This document shows, one piece after another, positions 1-10,195 of a stretch of DNA of 64,000 bases. The translations under genes and the position numbers were made by a program. Below the pieces are notes generated by a model. That model searched no databases, was not told the DNA's origin, and saw only the letters and a program-made list of their open reading frames with translations. Location of the stretch: positions 20,183,579 through 20,247,578 of the forward strand of contig NC_090781.1 of the NCBI RefSeq assembly GCF_040054535.1. Direction: 5' to 3'. Every line of letters starts with the position of its first letter. The first letter of the stretch is position 1. This DNA is from Antennarius striatus. Lineage: Eukaryota > Chordata > Actinopteri > Lophiiformes > Antennariidae.

Positions 1-1252
1 CTATCAGAAATCTGTCTTTGCTGGTGTAGACAGTCCATGATAACAGAAAGAGATGAGCTGAAAGGAATACAAACATAAATGACTTTGGCTAATATGTGAA
101 CTCGCATAAAGAATAACTTACAAAAACAAATTGTTGATGCAAATTGACATCTATGGGTCTCAAATTCACCCATTTCTAAGCTCTCCTGCATTTAAACGCA
201 TCGCCCACCTTCCATATTCACAGCTTGACCTTCTGACTTGAATTGGATGCAGGGTTGATGCTTGATATTAAGACAGAAGTAAAAAAATAAAAGGTGTCCT
301 TTGCCTCCCCATTAAGTACCATATAAAAACGCTCACTTTGCTTAGCAGGCAAAGGTCTTGTACAACTGGAGCTCTCTTGTGCTGACTACTAATGTGATGA
401 CCTCAGTTATATCCCCAGTCTGGGGTAATTTCAGTCAAAGTACTTAGAGAAATACCGATGTCTGCTTAAAGTGGATTAAACAGCTTTACTGTCAAATATT
501 TCTGCCCATCTGATGTTGAACAAAGCTGAATCCAAGAGGTGGGGCTGTTTCTGAGTAATCTGAATACACTGAGTATTTCACTGCAGTCAGAATTTTCCTT
601 CAATGAAGAACACAAAAGGAGCTTGTATTTGCTATATGATACAGCAGCCAATCAAAGACGACTTTATGTTAATTGCTAATGAAGCTAATAGTATTTTTTT
701 CCATTCCCAGATGGGAAAACTCTTTTGAAAATGTGGTAAGTCATTAAAATTATCAGTGAGCCTGCTTAAGTGCAGAAACACACACAAGTTTACTGTACAT
801 ACACACACCCAACACCCAACACATCTGTGCTGGAACATTAAGCTGCAGCAGATGATTGGCACCTCCCACTTGTATTCTGCTCTTTGCTAATGTGAGATCA
901 AGATTTAAAAATATATATTTGACTCGATTTTGACACATCTTCAAGTTTATTTCATAGAGCAGATGTAGCACACAAAACAAAAAGAAAAAAAATCTAATTT
1001 AGGAGCTTTCTAGCTTAAAGCCAGCTCATTTATGAGCAACGACAGAGCGCCATTTCATATCCCACAAACCTGAGTCAATAGGAGTTCAAGCACCGTCAGA
1101 AAAACTTTTTAATGTAAATGTGAAATAACTTTAGTGGTTTCTTTCAGTGCAAAGCTGCTTAGCCTACAGAAACACCTACGGGTGGCTCTGAATGTTTCTG
1201 AGGATGTGGAGTAACTGATAACCTAGCAACCATCATTAGAATTTAAGACATG

Positions 1253-1510
1253 ACTTATGGGACTTCATTGATCCCAGTGGGGAAATTCTTTTAACACTCG
1301 ATATATAAAATGAACATAAAGAAGAGATGGTCATGGGCAGCCGTGAAGCAGCACCCTAGGAGCAGCTTGTGGGGTTTGGTGCCTTGCTCAAGGGCAGTTT
1401 CACACTATTCAGGAGGTGAGCCCACAACCTCCCAGTTCAGATTCCAGATTTTGGTCCATGTTGGACTTCAACTGGCCATCCTCTGGTCCCCAAGAGGTTA
1501 CTGCATGGTG
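1253..1510 (-). repeat. tRNA-headed SINE-like repeat, minus strand
   Basis: The right part reads on the minus strand like the degenerate head of a tRNA-derived element, with a B-box-like AGTTGAAGTCC near 1465-1475. The centre carries the stretch 'ggtgccttgctcaagggca' that I recognise as widespread in fish genomes. The left end, read on the minus strand, is a LINE-style tail with 'gaatttccccactgggatca'. Head, body and tail order suggests a SINE whose 3' tail copies a LINE end. I do not assign a family name. The copy is clearly old. Confidence 0.5.
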
Positions 1511-1973
1511 GGTGAATTTTATTTAAATCCTGACTCGTTCCTTCATCAGAATGTCCGACAGATGAACGCAGCACCACGGTAAAATCTAGTTTAAGACCTG
1601 ACAAAGTTAAATACTGACTGTTATGTTTAATAATAGCTGGAGAACAGCTTAAACTATGCTCTGAATGCTAGAAAAAACAATATATGAACGTTTCAGTCAG
1701 CCATTTTCCACTGTCTGGAGCACCTTGCAGTTTCGCAGTCCCTTTTGTCAGCTTGTTCATTTCTCTTTGGCATGAACACTCTGACAGAAGTCAAAAGCTT
1801 CGGGGATTTCGACTGTTCTTTTGCATTCTTTAAGCTTTTAGGCTGTAGATTTTTCCAAAAGACAAAGAGACGGGAGGAGAAAGTATTCTGAAATGCATTT
1901 GTAGGAGCAGAACTGTGTTAAAGTATTTGTATTACCTTACAGTATTGCACTTGTTCTGTGCTGGTAGGTGGGC

Positions 1974-1974
<1 letters not shown>

Positions 1975-2021
<47 letters not shown>
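1975..2021. repeat. (GT)n microsatellite
   Basis: About 23 uninterrupted GT units. The open frames across it that code for Cys-Val or Thr-His runs are products of the repeat and are not genes. Confidence 0.97.
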
Positions 2022-2022
<1 letters not shown>

Positions 2023-3327
2023 TGGAGGGGCGTTGGGGAGAAGCAGTGTGTGTTGGAGATGGAGCTCTGCATTGCTGACCACGGCGAGACTCATCCATCC
2101 AGAACGTGCTGAGCTGCCCTGCTTCGAATGCAAGAGACTGAATACTTTGAGAATAAATCCACACTGCACTAAAAAAAAAATCCTTTCACATCTAATCCTC
2201 ACAAAGGCACCAGGGCCACATTCTCACTAAAACAGTTGTTTTAAATCAACAAGAGACACCAGCTTGTCTTTACTTTGTACATGATGACCAAACAAGAGGC
2301 TCAGGTGATTTATTTCACTGCCAGCAAAGAATTTAATTATTCAAAAGATGCTCCTGTTGTGAGCTTCCACCCTGAATCACACTTAAGTGGCATGTGAAGT
2401 ACTGCCCACATCTGCCACTGGTCTATTTGTAGGAATGACAGACTGGAAACGGGGAGACTGGGCTGCAGGACCGGACTCGAATAGGGATGCATCGGTAACC
2501 TGAATGCTGCTGTCAGAGTTTCTGGGGTTTACAGCTGCCGTTGTTCCCTCCCTGCAACCAAACTCACAGTGCTCACAGGCGGATGATGTACACACATAGT
2601 TTTAAAAAGACAAATCATGTAAAAACAGGAATGCTCCCGTAACTAACTGCAATTTAAATGTTCTAGAAAACTTGACTCGCTTATCGGTCTGCTTTCTCTT
2701 CTGCTGTGCTAACATGGAGCAGAATGTAACATAAATTATTTCTTTAAGTGTCAAAACAGTTTGAGCTGAACTGTGAGGCAAATATGATTCTCTTTAAATT
2801 TTGCACCAAACAGTGACCGTTAAAAGAAACCTTTAAGCACAGATTTTTATTTGTCTCATTCTTTATACTTTAAGATATGAGTTTACATCTCAGTAAGATG
2901 TTGTTTACTCAACATACGACATTGCACACAGGTGCTAACGGATGCAGGTGTTTATAATAGGTGTTATGTGGATGAAAATGCATCTGACAAAATCAGTCAA
3001 GTGATGCAAAAAAATAATAACAGTGGAGGCTCTGTGTCTAAACTGTGTTTGATGGTGATTATATTTTATTGACTGCCAAGATTTAAAACACTTCACACAT
3101 TAACAGTGCTGTCGGTAATAAACTTGAAAGTTTGTAAAGAGTAAAGATATTACTATTCCTCCTCAAACGAACAGAGCTGGAACATCTGCGACTGCTGGCA
3201 AAATAAAGCCGTTGCCATCTCAAGCTGTGACAAACCTGCAGACCTGCAGTTCATTTCTCCAAAGGATGAACCAACAGCAGCGTGAAGTGTCAATCTCCTT
3301 CCGAGGCAGACTAATCCACGCGCAACT

Positions 3328-3341
3328 GGGGGGGGGGGGGG
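3328..3341. repeat. 14-base G homopolymer
   Basis: Uninterrupted run of 14 G. The length should be treated as uncertain because homopolymers are prone to sequencing and replication error. Confidence 0.9.
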
Positions 3342-3409
3342 ATCTCTCTACACGCTTATTGTCTTTTAAATTAATCATTGCAACTCATAAGTCGCAAAGT
3401 CCAAACTGA

Positions 3410-3453
3410 TCACACACACACACGCATACACACACACACACACGCACACACAC
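3410..3453. repeat. Interrupted (CA)n microsatellite
   Basis: CA units broken by several CGCA/CATA variants, about 540 bp from the first exon of the PCP4-like gene, inside its first intron. Confidence 0.9.
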
Positions 3454-3627
3454 ATCGACCAATGCCCAATTACGCTCGGTTCTCGCCGCCTTATGTTTCT
3501 CATAGCTGTCGTCAAACCACACCATTTAATTCAAGTCTTGCCTGATAGTGGAGCAGGTTTCATCCACTGGAGTGAATCATGATTATCTGTAGTAAACCCG
3601 CCGTGCTTGACGCTTCGGCTGGGGGAG

Positions 3628-3656
3628 GGTGTGTGTGTGTGTGTGGGGGGGGGGGT
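3628..3656. repeat. (GT)n followed by G run
   Basis: A short GT tract followed by an 11-base G run, within about 230 bp downstream of the PCP4-like exon 1. It is purine-rich on this strand and could adopt non-B structure, but this is only an inference. Confidence 0.85.
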
Positions 3657-3887
3657 ATTCCGCGCAACGACGACTCGCCCGGTGTCCCCCACTCTGACGC
3701 CGCTCAGCGCACGGCATCACACTCACAATGAAATCAGCGCTGGAACACTACACATCGGGTGAGAACACTCATCACTTAAGACAGAGCCACATAGCTTGGC
3801 CGTCAACTTCAATTTCCACCTGCGCTTTTTACGCACGAACCGTGCGTAATTGTGTTCCCTGTGTTTTAAAAGATGAAATATTCCTAC

Positions 3888-3896
3888 CTCGCTCAT
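3888..3896 (-). CDS. pcp4: PCP4-like (Purkinje cell protein 4), first coding exon, partial
   Basis: On the minus strand ATG AGC GAG is followed at once by a consensus donor GTAGGAAT. This gives Met-Ser-Glu ending in phase 0, which is how PCP4 starts (the family begins MSE, with the IQ/calmodulin-binding part on later exons). Nine coding bases alone could not identify a gene. The call rests on four points together: the start codon and donor, a TATA box at the right distance upstream, minus-strand orientation, and position next to IGSF5, PCP4's neighbour in the vertebrate 21q22-like block. PCP4 is a small IQ-motif protein that speeds calcium exchange on calmodulin in neurons. The remaining exons would lie left of the window. 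A different gene with a similar first exon cannot be excluded. Confidence 0.55.
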
Positions 3897-4017
3897 GATG
3901 GATGAGGGTGTCGAGGTTTCTCTGCGGCTTCCAGTACGTGAGATGCAGAATGAGAAGTTTCAGCAACAACGGTTTCCAAAAGAATGACTCGCCGCGGACA
4001 GGGTCAGCTTTATAAAG
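3897..4017 (-). promoter_or_regulatory. PCP4-like 5'UTR and core promoter with TATA box
   Basis: The near-palindrome CTTTATAAAG at 4008-4017 reads as a TATA box on the minus strand. A start site 25-30 bases further on, near 3980-3985, would give a 5'UTR of about 85 bases before the ATG at 3896. The segment is richer in CpG than its surroundings. Inferred from sequence only. Confidence 0.5.
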
Positions 4018-4130
4018 TGTGATACTCAACTCCTCCGGTGTCATCACGTCGCCAACAAACCAATAGGAATGCCGCGGGCCGGTGTGTCTCCGGAGTCACC
4101 ACCCAGCAGCTTCAAATATTCATTCGCCGC

Positions 4131-4140
4131 GTATAAAAGC
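4131..4140 (+). promoter_or_regulatory. Second TATA-like box, plus strand, divergent from PCP4-like promoter
   Basis: GTATAAAAGC lies about 120 bp from the minus-strand TATA box and points the other way. The intervening DNA has CpG-containing stretches (around 4030-4135). It could drive a divergent non-coding transcript, or be fortuitous; I see no gene downstream on the plus strand. Confidence 0.3.
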
Positions 4141-5639
4141 CTTTTTAATCAGCCAAGCAGAGCTTTCCAGCAGCCATTATGTCATCATAGAATATTTTAT
4201 AACAGCACATGTACCCTTGTCTCTTCCAGTTGGATGAGATTCACAACAAAAGCTCTAAAATTACTTTTGTGCCTTTTTTAAATCTTTTTCAACAAACAGG
4301 GATTAATTCTTTGCAAGGTCTTTTTCTCTCCACGGTGTCCTCGTAATCTATAAATCCTATTTCTACATATCCTTTTATTTTGTTATAAGTGATGTTTATG
4401 GTGCATTCCCGTCACATATAGTAAAAGTTTAGTGATGTAGCCTAATAAGCCAGTTAGACTTTCTCTGCTGGATTCCCAAAGAGCAGCATATTAAATTTAT
4501 TGCATAGAAGAGACTTTAACTTTATTAAACTTCTTTTAATGGACAAAGTGCTGGTGAGTTATAAAAAAAACCAGCACCTATAAAATGGTTGTACAATTGT
4601 TTGCATTAATCTAACTGCATCCAGCCTCTATTCATTCCCTCCGTTTCAATCATCAACATCAATTTCACATATTGAGGTTAGCTGATTTCCATTTGTCCTA
4701 AATGTACCGATACACATCCAATTGAAAGAATTCAATACAAGCAGCATTCTTCAAAGTAAGCATTTAATTAACAAAAAGCAGCTTCACTGTTTGTAAGAAA
4801 TCCAAAGGTCAACTTGGATCTGCATTTGAGAACCAAGAGAAACAGGAACATTCACAGGACTCAATATCATGACGGCTGGTCAGATTGGTTATGGTCTGTC
4901 ACTGGAGCTCTAGTCAAGTCCCAATGGAGTCTTGATAGATGGAAGAAGACAAAACCGATTATAAATGAAGCCTGAGATCTCTGGTGCCGTGACCTGACCC
5001 GTGTATCTCTGAAGTAGTTCCTGGAAAATGCTTTGCCGTGGGGTATTGCAGTCTTCCAAAGCAGCAGATACATACAAAGGTTTTCATGTAAGCTCATGAA
5101 GCTAACAGTGGCAGCCCTAACATCCTTCAAAGGTGCCTTTCCCAATCTGCAACCAACAGAAGTCCTCTCTCCAAGGCCACTTCAGCTCAGAGGATTTCAT
5201 TTGGATTCTGTGCACTTTCCATTCAACCCCATTCAAAATACACTGCACTTAAGAGTAAGTACCTCCGTCAAAGCCCTACAGTCTTTTATAACTTCTTATT
5301 ATGGGATCATGAAAACCAGGAATTCAATTATTGTGGATGTTTTTATTTGGATTTCCACAATTGCCGATTAATTAACCAAAAATCAGAGGTGGTGATTGCT
5401 CTGCTTTATGTTGACATACGGGGCTGGATGTTACTCCGAGGTTCCCACTGCAGACTGCCGTTAGCTTGCACTAGACACACCTCCCATGTCAGGGCTACCA
5501 TAGTGCCTTCTAATCTCCGCAAAAGCCCTACAAACTACCGAACGCAACTGTAACCGTCGCTAACCTAAAGTGAAGACGCACGTATACAAAAAAGCAAAAA
5601 AAGACAGAGTGAATACACACGTAAAGACGCCACATTCTC
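4141..5639. other. Intergenic stretch without recognisable gene
   Basis: AT-rich sequence with no convincing exon on either strand. Part of 5170-5390 resembles a dispersed fish repeat: it has 'aagtacctccgtcaaagccc' and then 'tttatttggatttcca', and related wording recurs near 6400-6515 and 37408. The open frames here match nothing I know. Confidence 0.5.
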
Positions 5640-6160
5640 CTGTTTCTTTCACATCTCACTTAACTTTGTTAATGGACAAGGCCAAGCTGCAGCGTGTCAT
5701 CCGTTCTGCGAAGAAGGTGATCAGCTGCAGCCTCCCACATCTCCGGGAACTGTTCGACACAAGGACCAGCAGTCGTGCAGCCAGGATTGCCGCTGACCCC
5801 TCTCATCCCAGCCACAACCTCTTCCAGACCCTCCCCTCTGGCAAGAGGCTACAGTCCATCCGAACCAGGACCTCACGCCATAAAAACAGCTTCTTCCCCA
5901 CTGCAGTCAGCCTCATGAACAATGCCCCCCCCCCCAGGTAACCATCCGTCCCTCAACACTCAGCAAAGACAGTTTACTGTTTGGACTTCTTTTCTTCGCT
6001 CAACTCACCGTAATGTGAATTGTAAATAGTTTTTCTATTCCTATTCCTCATTCACTATTATTCTCTTCCACCTTTCAATGCACCAACACCGCGTAAAATT
6101 CCTCGATAGTAATTTTTACTGTACTTGGCAATAAAACCTTTTGATTCTGATTCTGATTCA
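5640..6160 (+). mobile_element. L2-like LINE, 3' fragment
   Basis: The plus-strand frame from about 5671 to 5941 encodes the C-terminal tail of a CR1/L2-type reverse transcriptase ORF. It has an RSAKKVI...LPHLRELFDTR start and the conserved pattern DPSHPSHNLFQTLPSGKR, then RTSRHKNSFFPTAVSLMN. A 3'UTR follows, with AATAAA near 6131 and a terminal TTCTGA-type repeat (about 6141-6158). This tail structure is typical of L2-clade elements in fish. Everything 5' of the C-terminal tail is missing, so this is a dead 5'-truncated insertion. It is inserted between the PCP4-like promoter and the DRC4-like gene. Confidence 0.85.
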
Positions 6161-7287
6161 TTGGAATATTTTTTATATATTTATACAGTATGTGACATCA
6201 AACAGCAAACATCCCAAAGCAAAATGTTCCGTAATTGTCTGCCTAGGAGTCTAAGGCATCAGAGGTCAACCACAGAACACAGGAGATGGTGACTGTTAAC
6301 GTTTTGATGAAGGCCATTTCAGACCAGGGAACTGGATTCTGTGTAGTCTCCATTCAGTCTCAAGAAAGTGATATACTGGTATTAAAAATGGCACAGCACT
6401 CAGAGAGCAAGTACTTCTGCCAAGGTCCAACAGATCACACACACATATCAACATCACCATAAATTAACATTGGAAAAATCAAATGTAGTGGCTCTTTTTA
6501 TTTGGTTTCACACCAAACTGCCTAACCCTCATGTTGTGATTATTGTGATGCATTAACCCTGAGAAATTAAAGGAAATATCCAGGTACATAATTAATTTTT
6601 TTTTAAAAATACAAAACACAACTCCCCTTTTGCCCACTTCTGCACCAAAATGTCAGAAAGTTAAAACAGAATCCTTTCACTCTTTATTCAAACTTCTCAT
6701 TAAGTCTCTTTTCTCTGCAGTCCCATCCACTCTGTGAGCTTCTCTGTTGTATTTGTTCTGACCCATGAATTATTCTGAATACAGGCCTTAATTCTGCTTT
6801 GTTGTGAGGGGATGCGTTTTCCTCAGAGAGTTGCATGGAATCTATTTTTATCCTATGCATGTTTATAGAGGTGTCACAATGGGACGCGCTCAGAAATATA
6901 AGGCAAATTTGTAGAATTTACATACATTTCTCCATGATTAAAATGATGTTGATGCTTTGTTTGGTTAGATTAGCGCTTGCTTGCTGAGGTCCATTGGTTA
7001 AGTCTGGGGAAAGTGTTGAAACAATTTATTGACCTGTGGGCCAACATTCGCTCTTTTTGGTAGCAGTAAAAAAGAACTTTCTAGCTGCAGACGCAGTTTC
7101 TTGATTTCGGATTCTTTGCAGCCCTGACGGCCCAAACACAAAGCACATTACTCAGGCAGCAAAGGGGATGAAAATGAGATGATGACCTTGACCTTGAGAT
7201 TACTATGTCAAGGTCAAATTTCAACTTTTGTATACTCAGGAACCGGATAAGAAAGAAAGAAGAGGGAGAAGGCCAGTATGAGTAAGA
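6161..7287. other. Intergenic stretch, old repeat debris
   Basis: No gene seen. About 6380-6520 again contains the 'gagcaagtacttctgccaagg' and 'tttttatttggtttcacacc' wording of a dispersed repeat. About 7185-7260 has a 'ccttgaccttgagattac' stretch that also looks repetitive. Confidence 0.45.
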
Positions 7288-7686
7288 CCATTGATCACAT
7301 GCGTCACGCTCAAGGCCCGGGGGCCACATGTAGCCCGTCACATCATTTTTTGGGAAAGCATAAAAGTTCAGTGTGTAAAAATAAATAGGTCAAAAGTGTG
7401 CTTTGAGCAAAACTACATTTCCCACAATGCAGTAATTAAGCCCGTTTTAACATTGAAAAAAGTTTTGAACAAAGTTAATGTCCTAACATGTATTTGAGGT
7501 CATTTTTCTTTATTCACTTGGATAGTTTGATACTTGATTGATGGAGTTATTTAACATTAAGAAGTAGTTACATTTATTTTACATTATATTGACTTAGATT
7601 TTGTTACATTCATTAGTTACATATGAACAGCCATTAAGCTGATGCGGCCCTCTGTGAAAATGAGTTTGGACACCCCTGCCATAGAG
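7288..7686. mobile_element. hAT-type non-autonomous element (MITE) with degenerate 8-bp target duplication
   Basis: The element spans 7296-7678. The right end is 'gagtttggacacccctg'; the left end is a degenerate counterpart, 'cacatgcgtcacgctcaagg', followed by the 'ggcccgggggccacat' subterminal motif. Inside is 'ctacatttcccacaatgc', familiar from hAT-derived repeats. The flanks are CCATTGAT (7288-7295) and CCATAGAG (7679-7686). They match at 6 of 8 positions, as expected for an aged hAT 8-bp duplication. No transposase is encoded. Confidence 0.7.
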
Positions 7687-7879
7687 CACAGCTAGTGCTT
7701 TGATCTATGAAAATAGGTCAGGGTAATATTTTGAATTCAGGGGTGTCGCGCGGTGTTGCAGTCTCTGACCGGCTTGGTTCTAATTTGGATTTGGTGTCGT
7801 CACTCAACCCCAAAAAATAATATAACCAAAAATACACAGCAGTCAGACAGCAATTACGTCCATCTAAGCCTACATGCAT

Positions 7880-8045
7880 GATTATGGCCACAAACTGCCT
7901 GAATTTCTTTCATTCATTCACCTTCTTGAAGTCGAAATGATTATGATCGTCTTGTCTTCAGCTGCTTGTTCAATATATGGGAAGATATTGGAGCCTATCA
8001 CAGCTGTCTACAGGCGAAAGGAGGGATACACACCAGCTCATCGCA
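7880..8045 (-). repeat. Fragment of teleost dispersed repeat (same family as 9866-10195)
   Basis: It contains 'ggagcctatcacagctgtc' and 'cgaaaggagggatacac', diverged versions of the body of the repeat seen more fully at 9866-10195, with a 'cattcattca' tail on the left. It lies about 90 bp beyond the stop codon of the DRC4-like gene and might be part of its 3' untranslated region. Confidence 0.55.
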
Positions 8046-8132
8046 ATAAAAAACATCCCACCTGCATTCCACCTCTATGCATGTTTTCAGAGATGGAAGG
8101 AAGCCAGAGAACCGTAGAGAACTCACTTATGT

Positions 8133-9233
8133 TTAGGGTTGTGAGAGTTGTTGGAGCCGAGCCTCTACCATCAATGTCTCTTCTTTTATGTCTGCAACCT
8201 TAACCTCATGCAACAACTTCCTCATGTCCTTTTCCTGCTTTAAGTTCTGGATGGTCTGCTGTTGTGCCTTCAGTATCTCATCACGCTTTCTCTCAATCTC
8301 TTCACAGTCATGCAGCAAACACTCATACTCCACCGTCAAATCTCTCAACGTGTGTTCAATCATGTTTTCCTTCAATCGAGTTTTGGTCGACACTCTCACT
8401 TTTTTGCTTTTAACATAGTCTTCCTTGTCTTTTTGGAGCTCTGTCAGTGTCCGTAGTGAATCCTTCACTGAGTCATGTAGAGCTTTGTTGTTAAGAGCTT
8501 CTGTAAGCTCTTTGTCCAATTCCCACTGTGTTAGCCTTAAATTCCCACGTTTATCATACAGCTTCTTCTGCTCCAACATCACTGCTATCGTTTGCTGAAC
8601 GAGAGCCTCCTCCATCTTTGCGAGAGACGTTTTTTGTTCTTCTTTCATGTTCGTCATGTGTTCTTTCATATTTTTTTCGATTTTCTGAAGTTCAGCGTTG
8701 GTCTTTTCTTTTTTAGCGTTGATCAAATACTGCATTTTTTGGCGATATATTTCCTCGTGTTCTTTGATGAAACTTTCATAGGTCTTTGCCAATTCAAGTG
8801 ATTTCATCTCTACTGTTTGGTCCAACTGCTCTTTGAATATTTTGCTCTGGAGGTTCATTTTTCTGAGGCAAAATTCCAGGCCTTGAATTTCTTCTTGACG
8901 GATGAGCTCTGACTGAAGGAACTCGTTCTCAGCCAATGAGGACGCAGCCATGCTTTCCATCAGCACACTACATCTTTTATTGTTTTGTTCAGATAGAAGA
9001 TGCTCCAACTGATGTTTAAACTTATTGATTTCCTGCCGGTGCCTTTCCTTTAACTCTTCTTCTAGAAATTTGCGATCCCTCAACTTGGATCTTTTCTCCT
9101 CTACATTCCTCTTGGTGATTTCCCAGTAAGCGCGGATGTTGGCTTTCTCCAGCTGGAGGTTCTCCTTCTCCTTTCTCACTGCCTCCAGTTCCTTTTGGAG
9201 GGAAGCTACTTTGGCTGTCAGCTCTTTGGCCAT
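8133..9233 (-). CDS. Intronless DRC4/GAS8-like coiled-coil protein (366 aa)
   Basis: A single open frame of 366 codons with no intron. The product is charged and helical almost throughout, with heptad-like coiled coil. Residues ~28-50 read LEKANIRAYWEITKRNVEEK, close to the 'FWEITRRQLEEK' region of DRC4/GAS8. Residues ~285-360 (TKTRLKENMIEHTLRDLTVE, then ERKRDEI) align with the family's C-terminal conserved block. DRC4 is part of the nexin-dynein regulatory complex of motile axonemes. Family members are about 480 residues and split over many exons. This one lacks some 30 residues at the N-terminus and about 50-100 at the C-terminus. The start has a good context (A at -3, GCC after ATG). An intact frame despite high divergence suggests an old functional retrocopy. 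It is not part of the ancestral gene block. A 3' exon cannot be excluded: a GTGAGT-like donor lies just past the stop. Confidence 0.75.
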   Translation of the reverse strand: MAKELTAKVASLQKELEAVRKEKENLQLEKANIRAYWEITKRNVEEKRSKLRDRKFLEEELKERHRQEINKFKHQLEHLLSEQNNKRCSVLMESMAASSLAENEFLQSELIRQEEIQGLEFCLRKMNLQSKIFKEQLDQTVEMKSLELAKTYESFIKEHEEIYRQKMQYLINAKKEKTNAELQKIEKNMKEHMTNMKEEQKTSLAKMEEALVQQTIAVMLEQKKLYDKRGNLRLTQWELDKELTEALNNKALHDSVKDSLRTLTELQKDKEDYVKSKKVRVSTKTRLKENMIEHTLRDLTVEYECLLHDCEEIERKRDEILKAQQQTIQNLKQEKDMRKLLHEVKVADIKEETLMVEARLQQLSQP

Positions 9234-9479
9234 TTTTCTGCTTGGAGCTTCTAAATTACTTATTGTTTATTTATCCTTGACTTCTCGGCCAGAGAGTGGA
9301 ACTGAAACTGAACAGAAAAGCAATATATATGTATATATGTATCTCCAAACTTTTAATCTCAGATTACATCTCAGACTTCATGAACCAACCACTTGAACTT
9401 CAAACACTTCAAAGGACGAATAACATAACATAAAAAAACAATAATCTGTCAATACATAAAAAACAAAGGAAACATACAG

Positions 9480-9640
9480 TACATATATAAATATATATAT
9501 ATATTCATATAAATATATTTTTATATATATATGTTTATATATATGTTTATATAAATATATACATACATACATACATACACGTGTGTGTATATATATATAC
9601 ATGTATATACATGTATATATATATATACATGTATATAAAC
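9480..9640. repeat. Complex TA/TATG/CATA simple-repeat tract
   Basis: About 160 bp of TA, TATATG and CATA units about 250 bp upstream of the DRC4-like start. It has several short palindromes such as ACATGTATATACATGT and could form cruciforms. The Tyr/Ile/His-rich open frame over it is a product of the repeat. Confidence 0.9.
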
Positions 9641-9865
9641 ATTAAAACTGTTACACATCTTTAGAAGTTACACATTTCACACTTTCTTCAATGTTTCCTT
9701 TGTTGTTATTTATGTACTGACAGATTATTCACTTCAAAGCCCTCAGTGCATCATTTCCATGAGGACACGTAAATCTTTGAAATGGTCACAAAAAAACTTT
9801 TTTTGAATGCCTTATTTGCTTCCCATAATTTGCCTTCTGAAAATGATATAGTTTATATAGTGAAT

Positions 9866-10195
9866 TATTCATTCATACATTCATTCATTTCCTACCGCTT
9901 GCGGGTCACGGGTATTGCATGAGGCTATCCCAGCTGACATGTGGATGAGAGGCAGGGGACACTCCGAGCACAACACCAGCGTACTGCAGAGTCACATGGA
10001 AGACAAACAACCTCTCAGGCACACGGTCACACCTACAGGCAATTTGAAATGATCACTTCACCTAATGTGCATGTTTTTGGAGTTTGGAGAAAGCCAGACA
10101 ACCCGGAGAAAATCCACATAGAAACGAGAAGACAAACTCTGCTCAGAACAGGACTCAAACCCAGAACAGTCTTGCTGTGATGCGACAGCACTAGT
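9866..10195 (-). repeat. tRNA-headed dispersed teleost repeat (SINE-like), near full length, minus strand
   Basis: On the minus strand the element starts near 10195 with a tRNA-like head. It shows 'GTGCTGTCGCATCACAGCAAG' wording (only part quoted from 10187 down) and then a B box, GGTTTGAGTCC, near 10149-10159. The body has 'ccaaaaacatgcacatt' and 'gtgtgaccgtgtgcctga'. The end is 'gctgggatagcctcat', the 'aagcggtagg' motif and an (AATG)n tail at 9866-9890. I recognise it as one of the most common fish repeats but do not assert its database name. Confidence 0.75.

Larger units (their letters stand above)
1..3887 (-). other. PCP4-like intron 1 (partial), no exon seen
   Basis: This stretch lies downstream of the PCP4-like first exon on the minus strand and would be part of its first intron. 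I looked on the minus strand for the acidic and IQ-motif exons of PCP4 and found none, so they must lie beyond the left edge. It holds a SINE-like repeat and several simple repeats, listed separately. The short open frames here are chance or microsatellite frames. PCP4 has a long first intron in mammals, which fits. Confidence 0.45.

Noticed and set aside
1918-2230. Open frames on both strands over the GT repeat
   Set aside because: Created by the dinucleotide repeat; no domain and no splice or promoter context.
5570-5941. Stand-alone 123-codon gene
   Set aside because: The sequence is the C-terminal tail of an L2-like LINE reverse transcriptase with its 3'UTR and TTCTGA tail, not a host gene.
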